A DNA stretch of 64,000 nucleotides from Natronococcus sp. A-GB1. Its GTDB lineage: Archaea > Halobacteriota > Halobacteria > Halobacteriales > Natrialbaceae. Under the pieces are notes generated by a model. That model was not told the DNA's origin. It worked only from the letters and a program-made list of their open reading frames with translations, and did not search any database. Below, piece by piece: positions 48,725 to 57,201 of this stretch. Within the stretch, counting starts at the first letter, position 1. Each line of letters starts with the position of its first letter. A program made the translations under genes and the position numbers. The DNA lies in contig NZ_JARUKW010000001.1 in NCBI RefSeq assembly GCF_029688845.1, positions 434,001 through 498,000 of the forward strand, read 5' to 3'.

Positions 48725-49585
48725 ATGTCAGGTGATCGTCTCCTCGTCCCAGTCGCGAACCCCGAAACTGCGGACCAGCTGCTCGATACGGCGATCGACC
48801 TCGCGACCGATCGCGACCTCGAGATCCTCGTGCTTTCGGTCGTCATTGTCCCGATGCAGGTTCCCCTCGGCGAGGCTCGCCGCCAGTTCGACGTCGACGA
48901 CCGAGGGGCGCTGGTCGCCGACGCGGTCGAGCGAGCGACGGGGTACGGCGTCGCCGCGGCGGGTCGGGTTCGGTTCGGCCGAAGCGTCGCCGACGGGATC
49001 CGCGACGTCGCGACCGACGAGTCCGTCGACGTGATCCTGCTGGGCTGGCGCGGCCGACCCCGTCGCCGCGATGTCGTCCTCGGGAGCTACATCGACGACG
49101 TCCTCGCCGACCCACCGTGTGACGTCCTCGTCAAGCGCATCGACCGGGATCGACGCGCCGTCTCGTCGGTGCTCGTCCCCGTCGCCGGCGGCCCCAACAC
49201 CGAGTTCGCCGCCGAGACCGCGGGCGCGCTGGCCCGCGCCCACGACGCCCGGATCGAACTCGTCACCGTCGTCCCCGACCGCGAGGAGGAGACCGTTGCT
49301 GAGGCCCGAAAGCTGCTCAACCGCACGGCGCCCGCGCTGGGGGCCGTCGAGTCCGTCGAGCAGACCGTCCTCGAGGGATCGGTCGTCGAGACGATCGTCG
49401 AGCGCTCGAGCGAGCACGACGTGACCGTCGTCGGCGCAGCCGAGGGCGCCTTTCTTCGGCGGGCGCTGGTCGGGGACGTCCCCGAGGCGATCGGTCGGGA
49501 GGCCGAGAGCGCCGTCATCATGGCCAAGCGAAAACAGGACGTTCCGGAGGCGCTGTGGCGTCGGCTACGGGATCGGTTTCGGTGA
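48725..49585 (+). CDS. Universal stress protein with two UspA domains
   Basis: This encodes 286 residues containing two UspA folds in tandem. Domain 1 (about 1-145) starts GDRLLVPVANPETADQLLDT and includes VDVILLGWRGRPRRRDVVLG. Domain 2 (about 146-270) starts SSVLVPVAGGPNTEFAAETA and includes HDVTVVGAAEGAFLRRALVG. The ATP-type loop G-x2-G-x9-GS is degenerate in both, so nucleotide binding is uncertain. A TATA-like CTACTTATCG lies about 30-40 bases before the start. Confidence 0.88.
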   Translation: MSGDRLLVPVANPETADQLLDTAIDLATDRDLEILVLSVVIVPMQVPLGEARRQFDVDDRGALVADAVERATGYGVAAAGRVRFGRSVADGIRDVATDESVDVILLGWRGRPRRRDVVLGSYIDDVLADPPCDVLVKRIDRDRRAVSSVLVPVAGGPNTEFAAETAGALARAHDARIELVTVVPDREEETVAEARKLLNRTAPALGAVESVEQTVLEGSVVETIVERSSEHDVTVVGAAEGAFLRRALVGDVPEAIGREAESAVIMAKRKQDVPEALWRRLRDRFR

Positions 49586-49964
49586 CCGTGGACGCGGGGG
49601 TTCGATATCGACGGTGGTCTCGTTCCCGTTCCGGAGGTGTTTTGTAGCGACAGCGAAGAGAGTTGGGTGGACGGCACGGCCAGCCGGCTACCTTTCGGCC
49701 CGCGTGGTTTCCACGTGCGGTCTCCGCTGGCTGGCCTACCCCGTCTTTCTACTACTCGTGAGCGACCGCTACCGTCGCCGTAGTTCTCGAGTCGCACGGA
49801 TCGGATGTTTTCGAGACGATCAGTGACATCGAAACCGAACGACGAGATGCACTCACGCCGTCGTTATCTGACCTTTCAAGCCGAACGGATCGGGTGTCCT
49901 TGAGGAATCCATTACTACCTACTCCTGAACCACGACCTCAACGAGCCGCTGGCCTCCTACCTGG
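49586..49964. other. Intergenic region with nested inverted repeats
   Basis: About 380 bases lie between two convergent genes. GGCCAGCC and GGCTGGCC form an 8-base-pair inverted repeat (roughly 49679-49737) enclosing a weaker GCGTGG/CCACGT stem. A short frame at 49614 has non-haloarchaeal composition and was rejected. The structure may be a shared terminator or untranslated RNA. No other feature is seen. Confidence 0.35.
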
Positions 49965-51596
49965 TTAGTCGTGTCTGAACGACCGCTGGCCCGTAAACGC
50001 CATCGCGATCCCGTGTTCGTCCGCGGCGGCGATCACGTCGTCGTCGTTGACCGAGCCGCCGGGCTGGACCACGGCCCCGATCCCCGCCTCGGCGGCCTCC
50101 TCGATCCCGTCGGGGAACGGGAAGAAGGCGTCCGAGGCCATCACGGCGCCCTCGGCGTCTTTCCCCTCGGCGTGTTCGTCGGCCTTCATCGCCGCCAGCC
50201 GAACCGCGTCGACCCGGGAGACCTGTCCCATCCCGACGCCGACGGTCTCGGTACCCTGCGCGAGGAGGATTCCGTTGGACTTGACGTGTTTCAGCGTCTG
50301 CCAGGCGAATACCATCGACTCGAGCTCTTCCGCACTCGGCTCGCGCTCGGTGACGACCTCGAGGTCCTCGACGGTAATCGACTGCAGGTCCCGCTCCTGG
50401 ACGAGCCGCCCCCCGACGAGGGGTTTCTCGGTGAACCGATCCGTTCGCTCGCCTAGTTCCCCAACCTCGAGCACCCGAAGGTTCTCCTTCTCGCAGAGGA
50501 TCTCGAGGGCATCCTCGGTGTAGCCGGGCGCGACGACGACCTCCTTGAACGAGTCGATCACCAGCTCGGCGGTGTCGGCGTCGCACTCTCGGTTGAGGGC
50601 GACGATGCCGCCGAAGGCGCTCATGGGGTCGGTCGAGAGGGCCCGCTCGTAGGCCGTCGCGAGCGAATCAGCCGTTGCACAGCCCGCGGGGTTGGTGTGT
50701 TTGATCACCGCCGCGGCGGGGTCGTCGAACTCCTTGATGAGGTTCAGGGCGCCGTCGGCGTCGTTGTAGTTGTTGTACGACAGCGCCTTCGCACCCTCGT
50801 TCAGCTGGTCGGCGTGAACGACGCTGGCCTCGCCGCAGGTGTAGTCGGCGTACACCGCGGCGTCCTGGTGGGGGTTCTCGCCGTAGCGAAGCGTGTCGAC
50901 GCGGTCGCTCGAGGCGAGGCGCCGTGCGGGGAGTCCCTCGGCGTCGGGGGCGCTCGAGACGTCCGCGTCGACCGAGACCTCGCCCGCCTCGAGATCGACG
51001 TCCACCGCACCCTCGGCGAACCACTTCACCGCCCGCGGGTACGCCCGGAACTCGCCCTCGTGGAGGACGCGCTCTTTCAGCGAGTCGGCGTTGTCGCCCT
51101 CGTAGACCGGAACCGGCTCCTGGGTGACGATCGGACCGGCGTCGATCTCTTCCTCGATGATCTCGCCGTCCGCGTCGGTCGCGTCGGTGACGACGTGGAC
51201 CGTACAGCCGGTCACCGAGACGTCGGCCTCGAGGGCGTCGCCCCAGGCGTCGTCGCCGGGAAACGCCGGCAGCAGCGAGGGGTGAACGTTCAGCGTCGTC
51301 GGCTGGGCCTCGAGGAAGGTATCGGAGAGGATCCGCATGTAGCCGTCCAGACAGACCAGGTCGAACTCGTAGTCGTCGAGGGCCTCGTTGACCGCCCGTT
51401 CGTGCTCGCGGCGGTCCATCTCGCCCTTGAGCGGGACGACCTCGGTGGCGATCCCGCGTTCGGCTGCGGCCTCGAGAACCGGCGCCTCCGGATCGTCGGA
51501 CAGCACGACGGCGAGGTCGGCCCCGCCCGGTCGACGGTCGGCGACGTTCATCAGGTTGCGGCCTCGGTTGCCGGCCAGTCCGGCGATTCGGGTCAT
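49965..51596 (-). CDS. purH: PurN-PurH fusion: GAR and AICAR formyltransferase
   Basis: This encodes 543 residues from the ATG giving MTRIAGLAGNRGRNLMNVAD. Residues 1-195 are a PurN-like formyltransferase (AQPTTLNVHPSLLPAFPGDD, CTVHVVTDATDADGEIIEEE). Residues about 205-543 are the AICAR transformylase part of PurH (LRYGENPHQDAAVYADYTCG, AAAVIKHTNPAGCATADSLA, ending MAFTGQRSFRHD). The IMP cyclohydrolase (MGS-like) domain of bacterial PurH is absent; archaea use PurO for that step. The gene is divergent from purB. The fusion is known in haloarchaea. Confidence 0.93.
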   Translation of the reverse strand: MTRIAGLAGNRGRNLMNVADRRPGGADLAVVLSDDPEAPVLEAAAERGIATEVVPLKGEMDRREHERAVNEALDDYEFDLVCLDGYMRILSDTFLEAQPTTLNVHPSLLPAFPGDDAWGDALEADVSVTGCTVHVVTDATDADGEIIEEEIDAGPIVTQEPVPVYEGDNADSLKERVLHEGEFRAYPRAVKWFAEGAVDVDLEAGEVSVDADVSSAPDAEGLPARRLASSDRVDTLRYGENPHQDAAVYADYTCGEASVVHADQLNEGAKALSYNNYNDADGALNLIKEFDDPAAAVIKHTNPAGCATADSLATAYERALSTDPMSAFGGIVALNRECDADTAELVIDSFKEVVVAPGYTEDALEILCEKENLRVLEVGELGERTDRFTEKPLVGGRLVQERDLQSITVEDLEVVTEREPSAEELESMVFAWQTLKHVKSNGILLAQGTETVGVGMGQVSRVDAVRLAAMKADEHAEGKDAEGAVMASDAFFPFPDGIEEAAEAGIGAVVQPGGSVNDDDVIAAADEHGIAMAFTGQRSFRHD

Positions 51597-51648
51597 GGTC
51601 GAATCCGCGCCCGCGATCGGCAAAGCCGTTGCGGTCTCGACCGCCGAG

Positions 51649-51764
51649 GTATGCACAATCGAGCATTGCTATGGCAGTATTTCGTCTTCATATTCTCGAA
51701 GTATGCACGGTTATGGCTCCTCGTTTCGATACGCTTTTGCACCGCGCTGGAAAGGATCGGAACG
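51649..51764. promoter_or_regulatory. Divergent purNH-purB promoter region with GTATGCAC repeats
   Basis: GTATGCAC occurs twice in direct orientation, at 51649-51656 and 51701-51708, in the 168-base space between the two purine genes. A TATA-like CGCTTTTGC lies about 27-33 bases before the purB ATG at 51765, consistent with a leaderless transcript. The repeats may be binding sites for a shared regulator. Confidence 0.4.
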
Positions 51765-53150
51765 ATGACCGACACCCACGCCCTGTACGCCGTCTCGCCG
51801 ATCGACGGCCGCTACGCGGGTCGGACCGAACGGCTCTCGCCGTACGCCAGCGAGGCCGCGCTGATGCGGGCTCGCGTCCGCGTCGAGGTCGAGTACCTGA
51901 TCGCGCTGGCCGACCTGGAAGTGACGCCGCTGGAGCTTTCCCTCGAGGAGCGCGAGCATCTGCGCGGGCTGTACGAACACTTCGCAGAGGAGGATGCCCG
52001 GCTGATCAAGACCCTCGAGACCGACGGCTACGGCGAGTTCGAGGCGACCAACCACGACGTGAAGGCCGTCGAGTATTTCGTCCGCCACCGCCTGCCCGAG
52101 GGCAGCGACGCCGGCCCCTGGATCCACTTCGGACTGACCAGCGAGGACGTGAACAACCTCGCTCACCGCCTGCTCCTCGCCGAGGCCGTCGCCGAGGTGC
52201 TGTTGCCGACCCTCTACGACCTCCGGGAGACCCTCGCGGAGATGGCTCGCGAACACCGTGCCCTGCCGATGCTCGCCCGAACCCACGGCCAGCCCGCGAC
52301 GCCGACGACATTCGGCAAGGAACTGGCCGTCTACGCGGCCCGACTGGGTCGGGCGACGGGCCGGATCCGGAACGCGGCGGACGATCTCTCGGGCAAACTC
52401 GGCGGCGCGTCGGGCACCTACGCGGCCCACGTCGCCGCCTATTCCGACGTTGACTGGCCGGCGTTCGCCGAGGCGTTCGTCGAGGACCTCGGCCTCGAGT
52501 TCGTCCCGCTGACGACCCAGGTCAACCCCTGTGACGACCTCGCAGCGCTGTTCGACGCCTTTCGGGGTGCCAACGACGTTCTGCTGGATCTCGACCTGGA
52601 TATGTGGCTCTACGTCTCCGATCGCTACCTCGGCCAGGAGGCCGTCGCGGGCGAGACGGGGTCGTCGACGATGCCCCACAAGGTCAACCCGATCGACTTC
52701 GAGAACAGCGAGGGGAACCTCTCGAAGGCCAACGCCGATCTCGCCTTCCTCGCCGACTACGTCACGACCTCGCGGCTCCAGCGAGACCTCTCGGATTCGA
52801 CGGTCAAACGCAATATGGGTGCGGCGCTCGCCCACTGCCTGATCGGTTACGACAAGACCATGGCGGGCCTCGAGAAGGTCGTCCCGAACGAACACGTCAT
52901 GCGAGACGACCTCGAGTCGACCCCCGAGATCATCGGCGAGGCCGTCCAGACGATCCTCCGCCGGGAGGGCCAGGAGGGTGCCTACGAGCGGGTCAAGGAG
53001 CTCACTCGCGGGCGGGAGGTGACGCTCGCGGACTTCCACGAACTGTTCGACGACCTCGAGGTCGACGACGACGTTCGCCGGGAGCTGCGCGAGCTGACCC
53101 CCGCCGCGTACACGGGTGTCGCGGGCGAGCTCGTCGACGACCTCGACTGA
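51765..53150 (+). CDS. purB: Adenylosuccinate lyase
   Basis: The protein has 461 residues. It removes fumarate from SAICAR and from adenylosuccinate in purine synthesis. The family signature GSSTMPHKVNPIDFENSEGN is present. Other conserved parts are ALYAVSPIDGRYAGRTERLS, IHFGLTSEDVNNLAHRLLLA and LARTHGQPATPTTFGKELAV. It resembles the gamma-proteobacterial PurB subtype in length and N-terminus. The gene is divergent from purNH. Confidence 0.96.
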   Translation: MTDTHALYAVSPIDGRYAGRTERLSPYASEAALMRARVRVEVEYLIALADLEVTPLELSLEEREHLRGLYEHFAEEDARLIKTLETDGYGEFEATNHDVKAVEYFVRHRLPEGSDAGPWIHFGLTSEDVNNLAHRLLLAEAVAEVLLPTLYDLRETLAEMAREHRALPMLARTHGQPATPTTFGKELAVYAARLGRATGRIRNAADDLSGKLGGASGTYAAHVAAYSDVDWPAFAEAFVEDLGLEFVPLTTQVNPCDDLAALFDAFRGANDVLLDLDLDMWLYVSDRYLGQEAVAGETGSSTMPHKVNPIDFENSEGNLSKANADLAFLADYVTTSRLQRDLSDSTVKRNMGAALAHCLIGYDKTMAGLEKVVPNEHVMRDDLESTPEIIGEAVQTILRREGQEGAYERVKELTRGREVTLADFHELFDDLEVDDDVRRELRELTPAAYTGVAGELVDDLD

Positions 53151-53339
53151 TCTCCGGCTCAGACCGGCTCGACGGAGACGTTCGAGCCTCCAGCCGTAGT
53201 TACCGATCGGTGCCGTCGCGAGTCGTCGGCCCCTCGCAGCTTGCTCCGATTCGGCGACGAACGGGTCGGGCCGAGTTTCACCCGCCTCAAGACCGGTCGA
53301 CCAGTACTGATTTGAACTGACGGCCGCTAAGGGACACCC

Positions 53340-53438
53340 ATGTTCGAAGCACTCTTTCCCGAGATCGCTACCGCCGTGCTCTTTCTCATCGGGATCGTCA
53401 GCATGATCATCCTGCTGTACATCTCGACACAGTGGTGA
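53340..53438 (+). CDS. 32-residue single-helix membrane micro-protein
   Basis: The frame from the ATG at 53340 encodes a 32-residue chain whose residues 10-28 form one hydrophobic helix (TAVLFLIGIVSMIILLYIS), ending TQW. There are no internal stops or odd codons, and codon use matches the neighbours. It stands between purB and the minus-strand kinase gene and ends 13 bases before the kinase stop. The function is unknown, and detection by translation data would be needed. Confidence 0.5.
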   Translation: MFEALFPEIATAVLFLIGIVSMIILLYISTQW

Positions 53439-53451
53439 GACGCGACAGGCG

Positions 53452-55356
53452 TCACCGCTCGCGCTCGCCGTCGGCGAACTCGAGGCCGGTGAGTTCGAAT
53501 CTCGCCCCGCCGTCGGTGCCGCCGGTTACGGCTACGTCCCAGCCGTGTGCGTCACAGATCCGCTCGACGATCCCGAGTCCGAACCCGGTACCGCCCCGAC
53601 GCTCCGAGTAGCCCGTCTCGAAGACCGCCTCGCGTTTCTCCGCCGAGATCCCGGGCCCGTCGTCCTCGACGTAGATCCCGCCGTCTAGCTCCCCGACCGT
53701 AACGGTTACCTCGGGCCCGCCGTGTTCGACCGCGTTGCGAACGAGGTTCTCGAGGAGCCGCTGGAGCCGGCTCGGGTCCGCCTCGATCGATCGCTCCGTC
53801 TCGACCTCGAGGGACGCCTCGGCGGTCTCGACGTGACACCAGCAGTCGGCGACGGCCGCCCCGACGTCGACGGGTTCGGTCTCGAGCACGGACCGTCCCT
53901 CCCGCGCCAGCGTCAGGAGGTCGTCGATCAGCGCCTCCATCCGATCGTGGGCCCGCGCGACGTCCTCGAGGTTGTCGTCGTCACACGCCTCGCGAGCGAG
54001 TTCGAGCCGGCCCGCGGCCACGTTCAGCGGGTTCCGGAGGTCGTGTGAGACGATGCTGGCGAACTCCTCGAGGCGATCGTTCTGGCGCTCGAGGGCGGCC
54101 TCGCGTTCGAGTCGCTCGATCGCGTTCGCAGTGTGACTGACGAGCAGCTCCGCGAACTCGACGTCCTGGGCGTCGAACGCCGACGTCTCGGTGCTGGTCG
54201 CCTGGAACACGCCGGAGTCGCCGACCGGGACGCTGAAGCCCGATCGGTAGCAGTCCTTCGCGGGGTCGGCGTCACCGTCGGGGGTAATTTCGTCGACGAG
54301 GTAGGACTCGTCGGACTGAAACGTCTTGCCGGCGAGCCCCTGATCGAGGCGCATCGGTCGGCTTCCCTCCGTCGGGGCGTCGGCCGAGGTCGCCCGCGGA
54401 ACCAGCCACTCACCCTCGCACAGCAACAACGAACAGAGGTCGAACTCGAGGACATCGGCCGCTGCATCGACGGTCCGTTCACAGACGGCGTCGACCGACT
54501 CCGCGGTCTGGATCGTCGTCGCGATCTCGTGAAGCGACTCGAGGACGGTCCGATGGCGCGTTCGCTCGGCGACCTCCCGGCCGATGCCGACGAGTCCGAT
54601 CAGTTCTCCGTCGGGATCTGTCAGCCGGGAGCCGGTGAACTCGTAGGGGATTCGCTCTTCGTCGGCCGTAAGCAGCGCCGATTCGACGGTTTCAGGTTCG
54701 CCGCTCAGGACGTTCTCGATCGATCTCGATATCGGCTCCCGCTCGTCGGTCGGAACGAACTCGAGGGCGTTCATCTCGGTGATCTCGTCGTCGGTGTAAC
54801 CGGTCACTTCCGGAAGCCGTTCGTTCCAGCGACGAAGTCGTCCGTCCGTTCCGAGCACGTAGAAGATGTCGTCGAGCACGTCGAGTCCCTGCTCGATGAA
54901 CTCGCGCTCGCGCTCGAGTTCGCGCTCGTATCGCTTGCGGTCCGTCACGTCCTGCTGGATCCCGACGAAGTTCGTCACCTCGTCACCGTCGAACAGCGGC
55001 GCGATCGTCACGCGGTTCCAGAACGGATCGCCGTCCCTCCGGTAGTTCAGCAGTTCGACGGTGACCGATTCGCCCGCGTCGATCGCCACTCGCATTCGCT
55101 CGACCGGTTCCGGATCGGTTCGCTCTCCCTGGAGGAACCGACAGTTCCGGCCGAGGATCTCGCTCCGGGCGTAGCCGGTGAGCCGAACGAACCCCTCGCT
55201 CGCGTACGTGATCGGATTGTCCTCCCGGCCGGGATCGGTGATGACGACCCCGACGGGCGCCTCGTCTATCGCCTGCTCGCGCAGCAACAGCGCCTCGTGG
55301 ACCGCCTCGTCGTCGGATCCACCGGCGGCGCCCTCATCTGCCTTCTCCGCAGTCAT
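53452..55356 (-). CDS. LOV-PAS-GAF sensor histidine kinase
   Basis: The protein has 634 residues with no membrane helix. Residues about 22-140 are a LOV-type PAS domain with the flavin-binding core GRNCRFLQGERTD (photoactive Cys72), LLNYRRDGDPFWNRVTIAPL and NFVGIQQDVTDRK. A second PAS follows at about 150-265 (DDIFYVLGTDGRLRRWNERL), then a GAF domain at about 275-420. The HisKA domain has SIVSHDLRNPLNVAAGRLEL, and the ATPase has NLVRNAVEHGG, DDGPGI and GTGFGLGIVERICD. I infer a blue-light or redox-responsive kinase. No response regulator is adjacent. Confidence 0.9.
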   Translation of the reverse strand: MTAEKADEGAAGGSDDEAVHEALLLREQAIDEAPVGVVITDPGREDNPITYASEGFVRLTGYARSEILGRNCRFLQGERTDPEPVERMRVAIDAGESVTVELLNYRRDGDPFWNRVTIAPLFDGDEVTNFVGIQQDVTDRKRYERELEREREFIEQGLDVLDDIFYVLGTDGRLRRWNERLPEVTGYTDDEITEMNALEFVPTDEREPISRSIENVLSGEPETVESALLTADEERIPYEFTGSRLTDPDGELIGLVGIGREVAERTRHRTVLESLHEIATTIQTAESVDAVCERTVDAAADVLEFDLCSLLLCEGEWLVPRATSADAPTEGSRPMRLDQGLAGKTFQSDESYLVDEITPDGDADPAKDCYRSGFSVPVGDSGVFQATSTETSAFDAQDVEFAELLVSHTANAIERLEREAALERQNDRLEEFASIVSHDLRNPLNVAAGRLELAREACDDDNLEDVARAHDRMEALIDDLLTLAREGRSVLETEPVDVGAAVADCWCHVETAEASLEVETERSIEADPSRLQRLLENLVRNAVEHGGPEVTVTVGELDGGIYVEDDGPGISAEKREAVFETGYSERRGGTGFGLGIVERICDAHGWDVAVTGGTDGGARFELTGLEFADGERER

Positions 55357-55364
55357 TAGTCGAT

Positions 55365-55376
55365 GTGATCTATCAC
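55365..55376. promoter_or_regulatory. Palindrome upstream of the LOV kinase gene
   Basis: GTGATCTATCAC (5+2+5) begins nine bases before the minus-strand ATG at 55356. Next to it are TCAC and GTGA half-sites separated by a short spacer. The position over the likely transcription start suggests an operator, but there is no second copy in the window to compare. Confidence 0.35.
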
Positions 55377-55501
55377 GTCAACCGTGAATAGTGTTATCGC
55401 TCGGATTCGAGCCGACTGCCAGTCGAAGTTATGGGTAGCTCTCTAAACCTATCGTGATCGATCGCGCACGATTTTGCCGACCGACCGATCGAGCGGGACG
55501 A

Positions 55502-56578
55502 TCACGAGAGCAGCGACTCGAGCGTCTCCGTGACGGTCTCGGCCGCGGTTTCGACCTCGGTGAGTCGGACGTACTCGCGTTCGGCGTGGGCGACGGGACC
55601 GTCGTCGTCGGCCAGCACACCCGGTCCGAAGACGACGGTCGGCGCATCGGTCGCGAAGAAGGAGGCCTCGGTCGCCGCGCCGAACGGGCGGATCTCGCCC
55701 TCGCTTGCGGCCTCAAGCGCACGCACCAGCGGCTCGTCCTCGTCGGTGACGAACGGATCCGGAAACGGCGTGTCGGGTCGGATCAACTCGACCGATACCG
55801 AGAACTCGTCGGGGACGCGCGCCTCGAGGAACGCCTGCAGCTCCTCGCGAAACGAGTCGCTCGTTTCGGGCGGGACGTTCCGGCGGTCGAACGTCAGCCG
55901 ACAGGAGTCGGGTACGCGGTTGGGCGCCTCGCCGCCCGACAGCGCCGAGGGGGTCAGCTTCGGTTCGCCGAGTATCGGGTCCGCCTCCGGCCCCCGCTTC
56001 TCGTCGTAGCGCCCCAGCGCCTCGAGGACGTCGGCGAGTCCGAACACCGGATTTCGTTCGGCCGGAACGCTCGCCGCGTGGCCGGCCTCGCCGTCGAGGG
56101 TGATCGTCCCCTCACACTGGCCGCGGGCGGCGACACAGACGTCGAGTTCGGTCGGCTCGCCGACGATATAGCCGTCGGCCGACAGCGTCCGTCCGAGGTG
56201 TTCGGCGCCGGTCATCAGCGTCTCCTCGTCGGGCGTCAGGGCGAGCGTGACCCGTCCGGTGGTCGGCTTCACGCGGAGGAAGGCTGCGAGCAACGCGGCG
56301 AGGGGCCCCTTCGCGTCGCAGGCACCGCGGCCGCGCACCGTGTTGCCGTCCCGTTCGTAGGGGACGTGGGGCGCGACGGTGTCGAAGTGCGTGTTCAGGA
56401 CGAGGTGGGGACCGTCGTCGCTCCCGCGACTCGCCAGCACGTTCCCGCGGGCGTCGACCTCGGGCTCGCGGCCGGCCTCGCGTAGCGTCTCGAGCAGCAG
56501 TTCGCGCATTGCCGAGACGTCCTCGTGGGACGGAGTTCGGACGGCCTCGGCGTGGAAGGTGGTGATGTCGAAACTCAT
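55502..56578 (-). CDS. dapE: M20-family deacylase, probable succinyl-diaminopimelate desuccinylase
   Basis: The protein has 358 residues. Metal ligands are seen in LVLNTHFDTVAPHVPYERDG (His-x-Asp), RGACDAKGPLAALLA (Asp), LALTPDEETLMTGAEH (Glu-Glu) and GPVAHAEREYVRL (His). The dimerisation domain is at about 165-280 (GEAGHAASVPAERNP). The family also includes ArgE and carboxypeptidases. Nearness to lysA (0.6 kb, same strand) supports DapE in the diaminopimelate route to lysine. ArgE/LysK activity cannot be excluded. Confidence 0.88.
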   Translation of the reverse strand: MSFDITTFHAEAVRTPSHEDVSAMRELLLETLREAGREPEVDARGNVLASRGSDDGPHLVLNTHFDTVAPHVPYERDGNTVRGRGACDAKGPLAALLAAFLRVKPTTGRVTLALTPDEETLMTGAEHLGRTLSADGYIVGEPTELDVCVAARGQCEGTITLDGEAGHAASVPAERNPVFGLADVLEALGRYDEKRGPEADPILGEPKLTPSALSGGEAPNRVPDSCRLTFDRRNVPPETSDSFREELQAFLEARVPDEFSVSVELIRPDTPFPDPFVTDEDEPLVRALEAASEGEIRPFGAATEASFFATDAPTVVFGPGVLADDDGPVAHAEREYVRLTEVETAAETVTETLESLLS

Positions 56579-56704
56579 GAGTATCGGCCGTCATCGGGCG
56601 ACGGCGCGTCGATACCGTCAGTTTCCGGCGGCGAGTCATAAGCCCCCGCTTTCGTCGAGATCCGCTGGCGTTCGAATCCGGAATTCCGTCCTCGAGAGGG
56701 GGCG

Positions 56705-57112
56705 CTACGCCGACGTCGAGGGTTCCGCCTCGAGCTTCCGGCCTCCGTAGAGGCAAGCCGCCGCCAGCACGGCGACGAGCGCGCCCGCGACGACGTTGCT
56801 CCAGAACAGGATTCCCATCTCGACGCCGAAGACGAACGGCGCCGCGACGGTCCACGCTCCCGCGACGAGAACGATCAGCGGGGCGACTGGTGCCGGGAGC
56901 CGACCGCCCGACGGACGGGCCGCGGTGTAGGCCGCGAACGCGGCCGCGACGGCGCCGACGAGGACGTTGTTCGTGACGATCCAGCCGAATCCCGTCACAA
57001 ACACGCCCGACCAGAAGATCCAGGTGCCAAGCACCGCTGCCAGCCCGGCGAGGCGCGGAACGGGCGGCAACCGCCCCGTTCGTGTCGACCGTCGTTCGCT
57101 CACAGTACTCAT
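56705..57112 (-). CDS. SPW-repeat-like membrane protein between dapE and lysA
   Basis: This encodes 135 residues from the ATG giving MSTVSERRSTRTGRLPPVPR. Four hydrophobic helices are seen: LAAVLGTWIFWSGVFVTGFG, NNVLVGAVAAAFAAYTAARP, LIVLVAGAWTVAAPFVFG and LFWSNVVAGALVAVLAAA. Two modules of the form W-x-x-x-xP/G-F-x-x-G followed by WxNVxxGxLVA-like residues match the SPW repeat of small membrane proteins. The function is unknown. It lies in the same orientation as both lysine genes. Confidence 0.72.
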   Translation of the reverse strand: MSTVSERRSTRTGRLPPVPRLAGLAAVLGTWIFWSGVFVTGFGWIVTNNVLVGAVAAAFAAYTAARPSGGRLPAPVAPLIVLVAGAWTVAAPFVFGVEMGILFWSNVVAGALVAVLAAACLYGGRKLEAEPSTSA

Positions 57113-57201
57113 ACAGCTACCGATGGGCTCGAGGTGTCTAAAACCACCACACACCGTCGTACGGGCCTGACAGTCCGGCTTCGATGGAGTTGCGGGCTGG
57201 G

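Noticed and set aside
49614-49826. 70-residue frame after the universal stress gene
   Set aside because: It is basic, with Cys residues and no acidic bias. It is better explained as non-coding DNA with inverted repeats.
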